DNA from: Shinella zoogloeoides
GTDB taxonomy: Bacteria > Pseudomonadota > Alphaproteobacteria > Rhizobiales > Rhizobiaceae
Assembly: GCF_033705735.1 (NCBI RefSeq)
Contig: NZ_CP131130.1
Location: forward strand, 124,001-188,000
Reading direction: 5' to 3'
Length of the DNA: 64,000 bases
Both the position numbers and the translations under genes were made by a program. Under the pieces are notes generated by a model. That model did not search any database, had not been told where the DNA came from, and worked only from the letters and a program-made list of their open reading frames with translations. Within the stretch, counting starts at the first letter, position 1, and the number at the start of each line of letters is the position of its first letter. Positions 43,073 to 51,393 of the stretch are shown piece by piece.

Positions 43073-44242
43073 ATGACGATCCATACGACCCTGCTCAATT
43101 CCATGCCGGAACTGGTGGCGATCCGCCGCGACCTGCATGAACACCCGGAACTCGGCCTCGAGGAGGTCCGAACCTCCGACGTCATCGCGGGGCATCTCGA
43201 AAGCTACGGCTACAAGGTGACGCGCGGCCTTGCGAAGACGGGCCTCGTCGCGACGCTGACGAACGGCACGGGCAGCAGGTCCATCGGCATCCGCGCGGAT
43301 ATCGACGCGCTGCCGATCCATGAGGAGACAGGCCTTGCCTATGCCAGCAAGACGCCCGGCAAGATGCACGCCTGCGGCCATGACGGCCACACCACCATGC
43401 TGCTCGGCGCGGCCAAGGCGATTGCCGAGCGGCGCAATTTCGACGGCACGGTGCACCTGATCTTCCAGCCGGCCGAGGAGAATTTCGGCGGGGCGAAGAT
43501 CATGGTGGAGGAGGGGCTGTTCGAGAAATTCCCCTGCGACGCCGTCTTCGCGCTCCACAACGAGCCGAACCTGCCCTTCGGCCAGTTCGCGCTGCGCGAA
43601 GGGCCGATCATGGCGGCGGTCGACGAGGCGCGCATCACGGTCAACGGTGTCGGCGGCCACGGCGCCGAGCCGCAGGAGACGCTGGACCCCATCGTCTGCG
43701 GCGCTTCCATCGTCATGGCGCTGCAGACCATCGTGTCGCGCAACATCCATCCGCTCGACCCGACGGTGGTGACGGTCGGCTCGTTCCATGCGGGCTCGGC
43801 CAGCAACATCATCCCGAGCCGGGCGGAAATCGTCGTCGGCATCCGCTCCTTCGACCCGGCCGTGCGCGACGAGCTGGAGCGCCGCATCCGCCTCATCGCC
43901 GAGCGGCAGGCCGAGAGCTACGGCATGAGCGCGGCGGTGAACTACCAGCGCTTCTACGACGCGACCGTCAATCACAAGGCCGAGACCGATCTGGTGCGCG
44001 CCCTCGCCACCCGTTTCGCCGGCGCCGACAAGGTGGTCGATCTCGAGCGTCCCTTCATGGGCAGCGAGGACTTCGCCTATATGCTCAAGGCGCGGCCCGG
44101 CACCTATTTCTTCCTCGGCGGCAGCACCGGCGGGAACGACAGGTCGCTCCATCACCCCGCCTATAACTTCAACGACGATCTCCTGCCCGTCGGCGCCGCT
44201 TTCTGGACGGAGCTCGCCGAGCACTACCTGCGCGCCGCCTGA
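43073..44242 (+). CDS. M20-family amidohydrolase / N-acyl amino acid hydrolase
   Basis: 389 residues. Metal-binding residues of the M20D (hippuricase, N-acetyl-L-amino-acid amidohydrolase) group are present: GIRADIDALPI, HACGHDGHTTMLLG, QPAEENFGGAKIM with the catalytic Glu-Glu, AVFALHNEP, and the C-terminal GSEDFAYML. The dimerisation domain occupies the middle. It probably frees an amino acid from an acyl or peptide-like conjugate brought in by the importer whose operon it ends. No signal peptide is seen, so it acts in the cytoplasm. The substrate is inferred only from context. Confidence 0.9.
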   Translation: MTIHTTLLNSMPELVAIRRDLHEHPELGLEEVRTSDVIAGHLESYGYKVTRGLAKTGLVATLTNGTGSRSIGIRADIDALPIHEETGLAYASKTPGKMHACGHDGHTTMLLGAAKAIAERRNFDGTVHLIFQPAEENFGGAKIMVEEGLFEKFPCDAVFALHNEPNLPFGQFALREGPIMAAVDEARITVNGVGGHGAEPQETLDPIVCGASIVMALQTIVSRNIHPLDPTVVTVGSFHAGSASNIIPSRAEIVVGIRSFDPAVRDELERRIRLIAERQAESYGMSAAVNYQRFYDATVNHKAETDLVRALATRFAGADKVVDLERPFMGSEDFAYMLKARPGTYFFLGGSTGGNDRSLHHPAYNFNDDLLPVGAAFWTELAEHYLRAA

Positions 44243-44436
44243 GTTCGGCGGGCCTCCGCCCGCTGGTTCAGGCTCGGGATGTCGATGCAGCTCGCACGCA
44301 TAGCGTCGGCGAAATGCCGCACGCGGGCGATTGTCGCGCTGCGGCAACGTGGGGCAGGGGGCCGGAATTGACCTTTCCCATTTCCGGTCCACATTCTTGC
44401 TGACGGCAGCCGAGAGGACTGCGGCGCTCGGAAAGG

Positions 44437-45861
44437 ATGGGTCGAATGTTCGAAACGCTGGATGCAACGCTGCTCGCCCGGCTGCAATTCGCCTTCACGA
44501 TCTCCTTTCACATCGTCTTTCCCGCCTTCTCCATCGGCCTTGCGAGTTATCTCGCCGTGCTGGAGGGCCTCTGGCTCTGGACGAAGGACGAGGTCTATTT
44601 CGCGCTCTTCAATTTCTGGAAGACGATCTTCGCGCTCACCTTCGGCATGGGCGTCGTGTCGGGCATCGTCATGTCCTACCAGTTCGGCACCAACTGGAGT
44701 GTCTTCGCCGACAAGGCGGGCCCGGTCGTCGGGCCGCTGATGGGCTACGAGGTGCTGACCGCCTTCTTCCTCGAGGCGGGCTTCCTCGGCGTCATGCTGT
44801 TCGGCCTCAACCGCGTCGGGCCGAAGCTGCATTTCTTCGCCACGCTCATGGTCGCCCTCGGCACGCTGATTTCGGCGACCTGGATTCTCGCGGCCAATTC
44901 CTGGATGCAGACGCCCGCCGGCTTCTCCGTCAACGCGGCGGGCCAGTTCGTGCCCACCGACTGGTGGGCGGTGATCTTCAACCCGTCCTTCCCCTACCGG
45001 CTCGTTCATATGGTGCTGGCCGCCTACCTCACCACGGCCTTCGTGGTCGGCGGCGTCGGCGCCCTCCATCTCCTGCGCGGCGACGCGCCGAAGCGGGCGG
45101 GGAAGATGTTCTCGATGGCGATGTGGATGGCGGCGCTGGTCGCGCCCATCCAGATATTCGCCGGCGACATGCACGGCCTTAACACGCTGGAGCACCAGCC
45201 TGCCAAGGTCATGGCGATGGAGGGCCACTTCCAGAGCCATCCGGATGGCGCGCCGCTCATCCTCTTCGGCGTGCCGAATGCGGCCGAACAGCGCGTCGAC
45301 TACGCTATCGAGATTCCGAAGCTGTCGAGCCTCATCCTCAAGCACGACCTGAATGCGCCGCTGGCAGGCCTCGACACGGTGCCGCGCGACCTGCAGCCGC
45401 CCGTCGCGGTCGTCTTCTGGTCCTTCCGCGTCATGGTCGCCATCGGCTTCGCCATGCTCGGCCTCGGCCTGTGGTCGCTCTGGTGTCGCTGGCGCGGCAC
45501 GCTTGGCGAGAACAGCTGGCTGCACCGCGCCGCCGTGCTGATGGGGCCGGCCGGCTTCCTCGCCGTGCTCGCCGGCTGGGTGACGACGGAGGTCGGCCGC
45601 CAGCCCTACACGGTCTATGGCCACCTGCTGACGGCCGATTCCGTCGCGCCCGTCGATGCGCCGGCCGTCGCGACCTCGCTGATCGCCTTCATCATCGTCT
45701 ATTTCCTCGTCTTCGGCGCGGGCACCTTCTACATCCTGCGCCTGATGGGCCGCCTGCCGCGCGATCCCCTGCCCGAGGAAGAGGGTCCCATCCGCACGGC
45801 CGGCATCACGCCCGCCGCCGCCGTCTCCAGCAAAGCCGGGAGCCATCGCCATGGTGCTTGA
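44437..45861 (+). CDS. cioA: Cytochrome bd-type (cyanide-insensitive) ubiquinol oxidase subunit I
   Basis: 474 residues with about nine transmembrane helices. Haem-ligand and quinol features are visible: RLQFAFTISFHIVFPAFSIG with the haem b595 His, GVVSGIVMSYQFGTNW, MGYEVLTAFFLEAGFLGVM, and GRQPYTVYG near the C-terminus. The Q-loop is short, as in cyanide-insensitive oxidases. It reduces oxygen to water using ubiquinol and does not pump protons. The subunit II gene overlaps its end by 11 bases. Its start may be the ATG at 44446. Confidence 0.94.
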   Translation: MGRMFETLDATLLARLQFAFTISFHIVFPAFSIGLASYLAVLEGLWLWTKDEVYFALFNFWKTIFALTFGMGVVSGIVMSYQFGTNWSVFADKAGPVVGPLMGYEVLTAFFLEAGFLGVMLFGLNRVGPKLHFFATLMVALGTLISATWILAANSWMQTPAGFSVNAAGQFVPTDWWAVIFNPSFPYRLVHMVLAAYLTTAFVVGGVGALHLLRGDAPKRAGKMFSMAMWMAALVAPIQIFAGDMHGLNTLEHQPAKVMAMEGHFQSHPDGAPLILFGVPNAAEQRVDYAIEIPKLSSLILKHDLNAPLAGLDTVPRDLQPPVAVVFWSFRVMVAIGFAMLGLGLWSLWCRWRGTLGENSWLHRAAVLMGPAGFLAVLAGWVTTEVGRQPYTVYGHLLTADSVAPVDAPAVATSLIAFIIVYFLVFGAGTFYILRLMGRLPRDPLPEEEGPIRTAGITPAAAVSSKAGSHRHGA

Positions 45862-46855
45862 CCTTCCCTTCCTCTGGGCGGCCATCATCGCCTTCGCGGT
45901 GCTCGCCTATGTCATCCTCGACGGCTTCGACCTCGGCGTCGGCATCCTGTTCCCCCTCTTCAAGCAAAAGCACGACCGCGACGTGATGATGAATTCCGTC
46001 GCGCCGGTCTGGGACGGCAACGAGACCTGGCTGGTGCTGGGCGGCGGCGGACTGATGGCCGTCTTCCCGCTCGCCTATGCGACCATCCTGCCGGCGCTCT
46101 ACATGCCGCTCATCCTCATGCTGCTCGGCCTCATCTTCCGTGGCGTCGCCTTCGAATACCGCTGGCGCACGAAGCGTGGCGAATTCCTCTGGGACATCGC
46201 CTTTGCCGGCGGCTCCATGGTGGCGGCCTTCATGCAGGGCGTGGCGCTCGGCGCGCTGGTGCAGGGCATTCCCGTCACGGGCCGCGCCTATGCCGGCGGC
46301 TGGTGGGACTGGCTGACGCCCTTCTCCGTCGCGACCGGCATCGCGCTGCTCATCGGCTATGGCCTGCTCGGCGCCACCTGGCTGGTGATGAAGACCACCG
46401 GCGAACTTGCCGCCCGCGCGCGCCGCTACGCCTTGCGCGCCGGCATCGGCACGCTCGCCGCCATGGGCGTCTTCAGCCTGTGGACGCCCTTCCTGGAGCC
46501 GCTCTATTTCGAGCGCTGGTTCGGCTGGCCGACCATCGTCTTCAGTCTGCTGGTGCCGCTGCTCGTGCTCGGCTGCTTCGCGATGCTGATCCAGGGCCTG
46601 AGGACCGAGCACGATTCGCGGCCGTTCATCGCCGCGCTCGGCCTTTTCGTGCTCGGCTTTGCCGGCATCGGCATCAGCTTCTATCCCTATATCGTGCCGG
46701 CCTCGCTGACGATCTGGGAGGCCGCCGCGCCCGAGGAGAGCCTTGCCTTCCTCATCGTCGGCGCGGTCGTGCTCGTGCCGATGATCCTCGGCTACACCGC
46801 CTATGCCTACTGGGTCTTCCGCGGCAAGGTCGATCCGGAAGAGGGCTATCACTGA
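45851..46855 (+). CDS. cioB: Cytochrome bd-type ubiquinol oxidase subunit II
   Basis: 334 residues with about eight helices. It opens LPFLWAAIIAFAVLAYVILDGFDLGVGILFP and has VWDGNETWLVLGGGGLMAVF, both quoted in part, which are diagnostic of CydB/CioB. The start overlaps cioA, and its stop overlaps the ATG of the tiny downstream subunit gene (TGATG at 46853-46857). It stabilises the di-haem site with subunit I in the inner membrane. Confidence 0.94.
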   Translation: MVLDLPFLWAAIIAFAVLAYVILDGFDLGVGILFPLFKQKHDRDVMMNSVAPVWDGNETWLVLGGGGLMAVFPLAYATILPALYMPLILMLLGLIFRGVAFEYRWRTKRGEFLWDIAFAGGSMVAAFMQGVALGALVQGIPVTGRAYAGGWWDWLTPFSVATGIALLIGYGLLGATWLVMKTTGELAARARRYALRAGIGTLAAMGVFSLWTPFLEPLYFERWFGWPTIVFSLLVPLLVLGCFAMLIQGLRTEHDSRPFIAALGLFVLGFAGIGISFYPYIVPASLTIWEAAAPEESLAFLIVGAVVLVPMILGYTAYAYWVFRGKVDPEEGYH

Positions 46856-46971
46856 TGGGGCAGGAGCGCTCGACGGTCACGAAACTGCTGTGGTTCGCCG
46901 GCCTGTGGGCGGGCGGCGTGCTCGCCGTCAGCCTCGTCGGGCTCGCCATCAAACTGGCGCTCGGCGCCTGA
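46855..46971 (+). CDS. Small membrane subunit of the bd oxidase (DUF2474-like)
   Basis: A 38-residue protein, too short for usual gene finders. It reads MGQERSTVTKLLWFAGLWAG and then a hydrophobic run ending KLALGA: one transmembrane helix with a short charged N-terminus. It is translationally coupled to cioB. Small single-helix proteins (CydX, CydY, DUF2474) accompany bd oxidases and stabilise the haem site; position and topology support that role here. The family call is from its pattern, not an alignment. Confidence 0.82.
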   Translation: MGQERSTVTKLLWFAGLWAGGVLAVSLVGLAIKLALGA

Positions 46972-47175
46972 CATCACCCTACGTGAGGACATCCAGCCTC
47001 GCGCCAGCTTTCTTGCCTAGGTTCCGCCTCGGCCAGCATGCAGGCCCGCAGGCGAAAGACAGGACCGCACCCTCCTTTTGCCCACCCCCGGGCCTGCATG
47101 TGGCCTTGCGACACGCAGCCGCCTTTTCCCCACATCATTCCTCTGCTATCCGGGTCCGCAAAACAGGAGACCGGA

Positions 47176-47475
47176 ATGGCGAAGACTGCGGCAGACTGCA
47201 CGACGATGGCGGAAATCCGGGAGAACATCGACCGGGTCGACAACGGGCTGATGGCGCTCTTCGCCGAACGCTGGACCTTCATCCGCCGCGCCGCCGAGAT
47301 CAAGGCGGGCCTCGGCATTCCCGCCGACGTGCCGGAGCGCGTGAGGCAGGTGCGCGACAACGCCCACCGCAATGCCGAGGCACACGGCCTCGAAGGCGGC
47401 TTCTACGAGGAGATCTGGGCGCAGCTCATCCAGCACGCCATCGCCTACGAGAAGGCGGAACTCGGCGAATCCTGA
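47176..47475 (+). CDS. Chorismate mutase (AroQ type, monofunctional)
   Basis: 99 residues, an all-helical AroQ chorismate mutase. It shows IRENIDRVDNGLMALFAERW, then FIRRAAEIKAGLGIPADVPERV (quoted in part) with the active-site Arg and Lys, and a final helix with FYEEIWAQLIQHAIAYEKAE. It converts chorismate to prephenate for phenylalanine and tyrosine. No signal peptide, so it is the cytoplasmic form. It stands alone and converges on galE, with a perfect hairpin spanning both stops. The similar isochorismate-pyruvate lyase (PchB) fold is an alternative. Confidence 0.85.
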   Translation: MAKTAADCTTMAEIRENIDRVDNGLMALFAERWTFIRRAAEIKAGLGIPADVPERVRQVRDNAHRNAEAHGLEGGFYEEIWAQLIQHAIAYEKAELGES

Positions 47476-47493
47476 TCTAGCCGGAGCTAGATC
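47474..47493. terminator. Symmetric hairpin between convergent genes
   Basis: GATCTAGC-CGGA-GCTAGATC is a perfect 8-bp hairpin. It includes the last bases of the chorismate mutase stop on one strand and the galE stop (47487-47489) on the other. There is no T-run, so it may act as a bidirectional roadblock only. Confidence 0.5.
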
Positions 47494-48479
47494 TGGTTGC
47501 GCCGGCCGAGATGGTCCTCCCAGTCGAGCGCGGTGCGCACGATGAAGGAAAGGTCGTCGTGCTCGGGCGTCCAGCCGAGTTCCTTCATGGCGACCGCCGG
47601 ATCGGCGACGACGAGCACCGCGTCGCCCGGCCGCCGTTCGGCGAACCGCACCGGGAAATCCTTGCCGGACGCGACCCTGACCTTCTCCAGCACCTCCAGC
47701 ACCGAGAAGCCGCGGCCATAGCCGCAATTGGCGACGATCGACCCGCCGCCCGCCCGCATGCGCTGCAGCGCCTTCAGATGGGCATTGGCAAGGTCGGAGA
47801 CGTGGATATAGTCGCGGATGCAGGTGCCGTCCGGCGTCGGATAGTCCGTGCCGTAGACCTCCATGCCCGTGCGCTTGCCGAGCGCGGCCTCGCAGGCGAC
47901 CTTGATGAGATGGGTCGCGCCTTTGGTCGACTGGCCGGTACGCCCGCGCGGATCGGCTCCCGCCACGTTGAAGTAGCGCAGCGCCGTATAGGTGAAGTCA
48001 TGCGCGGCGGCGGTATCGCGCAGCATGATCTCGGTCATCAGCTTGGAGGAGCCGTAGGGCGATTCCGGCCGGAGCGCGGCGGTCTCCGACACCGGCTCGG
48101 TGCCGTCCGGCGTGCCGTAGACGGCGGCGGTGGAGGAGAAGACGAAATGCGGCACCTTCGCCGCGACGGCCGCGGCGATCAGCGCGCGTGACTTGACCGT
48201 GTTGTTCTCGTAATAGGAGAGGGGATCGGCGACCGATTCCGGCACCACGATCGAGCCGGCGAAGTGGATGATCGCATCGATGCGGTTTTCCGCGAAGATC
48301 TGCGCCAGCAACGCGGCATCGGCGATGTCGCCCTCGTAGAACCGGGCTTCCGGCGCCAGCGCCCAGCGGAACCCGGTGGAGAGCCGGTCGAGCACCACGA
48401 CCTCCTCGCCGGCATCGACCAGCGCCCAGACCATGTGGCTGCCGATATAGCCCGCCCCACCCGTTACCAGAACCGCCAT
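47487..48479 (-). CDS. galE: UDP-glucose 4-epimerase
   Basis: 330 residues of the extended short-chain dehydrogenase fold. The NAD motif is GGAGYIGSH (G7, G10, G13), and the catalytic Tyr142 and Lys146 are in SPYGSSKLM, with the Ser/Thr of FSSTAAVYG. It interconverts UDP-glucose and UDP-galactose, feeding surface polysaccharides; in rhizobia the housekeeping copy is often called exoB. It is monocistronic, convergent with chorismate mutase and divergent from the P-loop gene at 48584. Confidence 0.94.
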   Translation of the reverse strand: MAVLVTGGAGYIGSHMVWALVDAGEEVVVLDRLSTGFRWALAPEARFYEGDIADAALLAQIFAENRIDAIIHFAGSIVVPESVADPLSYYENNTVKSRALIAAAVAAKVPHFVFSSTAAVYGTPDGTEPVSETAALRPESPYGSSKLMTEIMLRDTAAAHDFTYTALRYFNVAGADPRGRTGQSTKGATHLIKVACEAALGKRTGMEVYGTDYPTPDGTCIRDYIHVSDLANAHLKALQRMRAGGGSIVANCGYGRGFSVLEVLEKVRVASGKDFPVRFAERRPGDAVLVVADPAVAMKELGWTPEHDDLSFIVRTALDWEDHLGRRNQI

Positions 48480-48583
48480 GCAAACCTCCGAATCGCAAGA
48501 ATAGCAGGCATATCAACCCGCCTGCCCATGGGACGCAACCGCAATTGCGCCCGGCCCTTTTCCCGTCCGAGAAAGGTAAGAAT

Positions 48584-49117
48584 ATGTCCGATCGCTTCAT
48601 CGTGCTGTCCGGCTGCTCCGGCGGCGGAAAGTCCACCCTGCTGGAAGAGCTCGCCCGGCGCGGCCATGCCGTCGTCGAAGAGCCCGGCCGCCGCATCGTG
48701 CAGGAGGAGCTGGCCGCCGGCGGCGGCGCGCTGCCCTGGCTCGACCTTGCCGCTTTTGCCCGCCGCGCGGTGGAGTTGGCGCTCGCCGACCGGCAGCGCA
48801 TGGCCGGTCATCCCGGCCTCGTCTTCTTCGATCGCGGGCTGGTGGATGCTGCCTCCGCGCTGGAAGCGTCCGGCGGCGAGCCGGTCCTGGCGGCGCTTGC
48901 CGCGGCACATCGCTACAACCGCAAGGTCTTCCTCACCCCGCCCTGGCCGGAGATCTATGCCGGCGATGCGGAGCGCCGCCACGGCTTCGACGCCGCGCTC
49001 GCCGAATATGCTCGCCTCGAAACGACCTATCCGCTGCTCGGCTACGAGACGGTGATCCTGCCGAAGGCGCCGGTCACCGAGCGCGCCGATTTCCTGCTCG
49101 CTTGTCTGGCGGAATGA
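48584..49117 (+). CDS. P-loop ATP-binding protein (AAA_28-like)
   Basis: 177 residues from MSDRFIVLSGCSGGGKST, with the Walker A motif at GCSGGGKST. It continues with HAVVEEPGRRIVQEELAAGG (in part), the Walker B-like VFFDRGLVDAA and FLTPPWPEIY. The pattern is that of small AAA_28 nucleotide-binding proteins related to kinases, whose substrates are generally unknown. A GAAAGG ribosome site precedes the ATG. It overlaps nothing, but its stop abuts the convergent aminotransferase gene. Confidence 0.86.
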   Translation: MSDRFIVLSGCSGGGKSTLLEELARRGHAVVEEPGRRIVQEELAAGGGALPWLDLAAFARRAVELALADRQRMAGHPGLVFFDRGLVDAASALEASGGEPVLAALAAAHRYNRKVFLTPPWPEIYAGDAERRHGFDAALAEYARLETTYPLLGYETVILPKAPVTERADFLLACLAE

Positions 49118-50284
49118 TCAGCGCGCGGCGATGTAGCGGGCAAGCCGGTCGGCCGCTTCCGCGACCTGGCCGCTATCCCGAAGGAAGCAGGCTCGCATGA
49201 AGAGCTCGCCGCCGGGACCGAAGGCCGTGCCCGGCGCAAGGCCGACATTGGTGCGGTCGACGATGTCGAGCGCGGCGAGGCGCGAATCCGTCACGCCGTC
49301 GATCTTCAGGAAGGCATAGAGCGCGCCGTCCGGCTTCAGCGTCTCCACCCGATTGGTGGCGATCAGCGCGTCGCAGAAGATGTCGCGGTTCCGCGCCGCC
49401 TTGTCAATATTCGCCTGCACGAAGGCATCGCCCTCGTCGAGCGCCACGACGGCGCCCTGCTGCAGGAACTGCGGCACGCCGGAGGTGGAATACTGGATGA
49501 GGTTTTCCAGAACCTGGCCGATTTCCGGAGGGGCGACGATCCAGCCGACGCGCCAGCCGGTCATCGACCAGTTCTTCGAGAAGGAATTGACGAAGATCAC
49601 CCGGTCGCCGTCCTCCATCACGTCGAGGAAGGAGGGCGCCCGGCCGCCGGCATAGTGATAGAGCGCATAGATCTCGTCGGCCATGATCCAGAGGCCGTGT
49701 CGCCGGGCGATGGCGAGGAGGCTGGCAAGATCCTCGCGCGTCGCCGTCCAGCCGGTCGGGTTCGACGGCGTGTTGACGAAGAGCACGCGCGTCTTCGGCG
49801 TGATCGCGGCCTCGATGCGGCCAAGGTCGAGCTGCCAGCGCCCGCCGGTAAAATCGAGCGGCACGGCGATGGTGTTGGCGCCGGAAAGCTCCGCCGCCGC
49901 AGCAAAATTCGGCCATGCCGGCGTCAGATAGACCATGTCGTCGCCCGGCGAGACGAGTGCCTCGATGGCAAGCTTGATCGCCTGCATGCCCGAGCCGACC
50001 ACGTAGAAATGCTCGTCCGGCAGGAAAGCGCCGAAGCGCCGCGCATAGTAGCGCGACAGCGCCGCCCGAAGCTCCGGAATCCCCCGCTGCCAGGTGTAGA
50101 AGGTCTCGCCCCGCAGCAGCGCATCGGAAGCAGCGCGCGCGATGAATTCCGGCGTCGGCAGGTCTCCTTCGCCGACCCAGAGCGGGATCAGCCCCTCGCG
50201 CCCGCGCGCATAGTTGACGACTTCGACGATCCCGCTCTCCGGCGCACGGAGCGAACGGGGGCTGAGGCTTTCGACGATGGTCAT
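49118..50284 (-). CDS. Fold-type I aminotransferase (aspartate/aromatic type)
   Basis: 388 residues from MTIVESLSPRSLRAPESGIV. PLP-binding features are VGSGMQAIKLAIEALV, NTPSNPTGWTA, ADEIYALYHY and the Schiff-base lysine in NSFSKNWSMTGWRVGW. It belongs to the class I/II aminotransferases; the substrate amino acid is not clear. A position next to galE and a P-loop protein gives no pathway clue. The start at 50284 has GGAGTGA upstream. It is a different branch from the AruH-like enzyme at 36729. Confidence 0.9.
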   Translation of the reverse strand: MTIVESLSPRSLRAPESGIVEVVNYARGREGLIPLWVGEGDLPTPEFIARAASDALLRGETFYTWQRGIPELRAALSRYYARRFGAFLPDEHFYVVGSGMQAIKLAIEALVSPGDDMVYLTPAWPNFAAAAELSGANTIAVPLDFTGGRWQLDLGRIEAAITPKTRVLFVNTPSNPTGWTATREDLASLLAIARRHGLWIMADEIYALYHYAGGRAPSFLDVMEDGDRVIFVNSFSKNWSMTGWRVGWIVAPPEIGQVLENLIQYSTSGVPQFLQQGAVVALDEGDAFVQANIDKAARNRDIFCDALIATNRVETLKPDGALYAFLKIDGVTDSRLAALDIVDRTNVGLAPGTAFGPGGELFMRACFLRDSGQVAEAADRLARYIAAR

Positions 50285-50329
50285 GGCGTCACTCCGCAAT
50301 CCCGCCTTCGCCCGGAACGGCGAGGTGCC

Positions 50330-50405
50330 CAGGATCCGGAGCTTTGTGTTTCAACCGCATTGTCCGATGCCGAAGCGATCCCGCCTCGGCTGCAAATGCT
50401 CTAGC
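50330..50405. repeat. Possible rhizobial dispersed repeat
   Basis: The stretch around GCCGAAGCGATCCCGCCTCGG and GCAAATGCTCTAG resembles, from memory, sequences scattered in rhizobial intergenic DNA. There is no second copy in this window and no strong palindrome, so the call is tentative. Confidence 0.25.
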
Positions 50406-50483
50406 GGTTTTTCCGCGGCCGTTCACGCGAGTTTCGCTGACGGATGCATCGAATTCGGTGATGGGAGGACGCTCGCCCCTCGC

Positions 50484-50666
50484 TCAGCCGTCAAGCCCCA
50501 TCAGGTCTTCCGCCCGCGGGCGGCGAAGGGGAACGTCCTTGAGGCTCTGGGCGACCTCGGCCAGCGCGGAAAGCGCATGCACGATGTTCTGCATGTCCCT
50601 TTCACGGGTGGCCGCGATGTCGATTGCGGGCAGGAAGGCAGGCTCTGACGATTCGGACTTCCGCAT
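50484..50666 (-). CDS. Possible small hypothetical protein
   Basis: 60 residues from the ATG at 50666 (AAGGATG upstream); a longer frame begins at 50750. The sequence MRKSESSEPAFLPAIDIAAT followed by an amphipathic helix (MQNIVHALSALAEVAQSLKDV) and a charged end looks protein-like, but no family is recognised. It lies in the spacer between an aminotransferase gene and tRNA-Phe. The composition and helix make it somewhat better than chance, no more. Confidence 0.42.
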   Translation of the reverse strand: MRKSESSEPAFLPAIDIAATRERDMQNIVHALSALAEVAQSLKDVPLRRPRAEDLMGLDG

Positions 50667-50932
50667 TGTCGCATCCTTTTCCGGATTGCTCTGCAAGGAA
50701 ACGCCGGCTCCCACGACGCCCGGCTCACGAAATGTCACGCTCACTGTCACTCGAATGATCTTTCACTCTGATTCGCCTAGCTTATCAGTTTTACCTTGCG
50801 TGAGAATCCCCTGAAACGAGATGGTGCTGTAAGCCGCGGAGGACTGGTCGGAAAAGGGTGCGATCACGCCGAAACGGCGATGGAATCGCAGGCAAAAGGT
50901 CAGGAGACTTTGTGGCTTCTTGAGGGAAGAGA

Positions 50933-51008
50933 TGGTGCCCGGAGGCGGATTTGAACCACCGACACGCGGATTTTCAATCCGCTGCTCTACCAACTGAGCT
51001 ATCCGGGC
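50933..51008 (-). tRNA. tRNA-Phe (GAA)
   Basis: Read on the minus strand: acceptor GCCCGGA pairs with TCCGGGC, the D-arm holds AGCTCAGTTGGTAGAGC, the anticodon stem-loop CGGATTGAAAATCCG gives anticodon GAA, the T-arm has GGTTCAAATCC and the CCA end is encoded (50933-50935). It is 76 bases long and stands alone, downstream of yacG on the same strand. Confidence 0.97.
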
Positions 51009-51182
51009 ATCCGGCTTGGATTTCGGTTGAAATCCGTGGGGCGCTTGGTTTCGCCCCGGAAGCGAGCGGGGTTATAGCATCTTGCGAAAATGTGTCCAGC
51101 CCCATAGGCGGTTTTTTGCGGGAAAAATGGCGGGCTTTTCAAGTTGCGGAAAAGATTGCGTTTTTGCCTTTGCGGCAGGGCG

Positions 51183-51392
51183 CTACCGGTCGTCTTCGTC
51201 GGCTTTCGTCTCGTCGTCGGCGACGGGGATGGCATAGGAGCCGGAGAGCCAGCGGTTAAGGTCAACGTCGCGGCAGCGGTTGGAGCAGAAGGGATAGTGC
51301 TCGCGCGAGGAGGGGCGACGGCAGATCGGGCAGGGGACGGCCTTGCGCAGGGGCGCCACGGTGGCGGAGGGCTTTTCGGTCTCGTCCGCCAT
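51183..51392 (-). CDS. yacG: DNA gyrase inhibitor YacG (zinc ribbon)
   Basis: 69 residues from MADETEKPSATVAPLRKAVP. Four zinc-binding cysteines are seen in VPCPICRRPSSREHYPFCSN and the following RCRDVDL. The tail is acidic (DDETKADEDDR). YacG binds and inhibits DNA gyrase in E. coli. The longer upstream frame is rejected because it overlaps maf heavily. The ATG starts one base before the maf stop codon ends its gene, so it is the last gene of the infA-maf-yacG unit, with tRNA-Phe beyond. Confidence 0.93.
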   Translation of the reverse strand: MADETEKPSATVAPLRKAVPCPICRRPSSREHYPFCSNRCRDVDLNRWLSGSYAIPVADDETKADEDDR

Positions 51393-51393
51393 G

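Noticed and set aside
44368..44396. Promoter TTGACC ... ACATTC before cioA
   Set aside because: The -35 is good but the -10 at 17 bases does not resemble any consensus, and no FNR or other redox-regulator box was evident.
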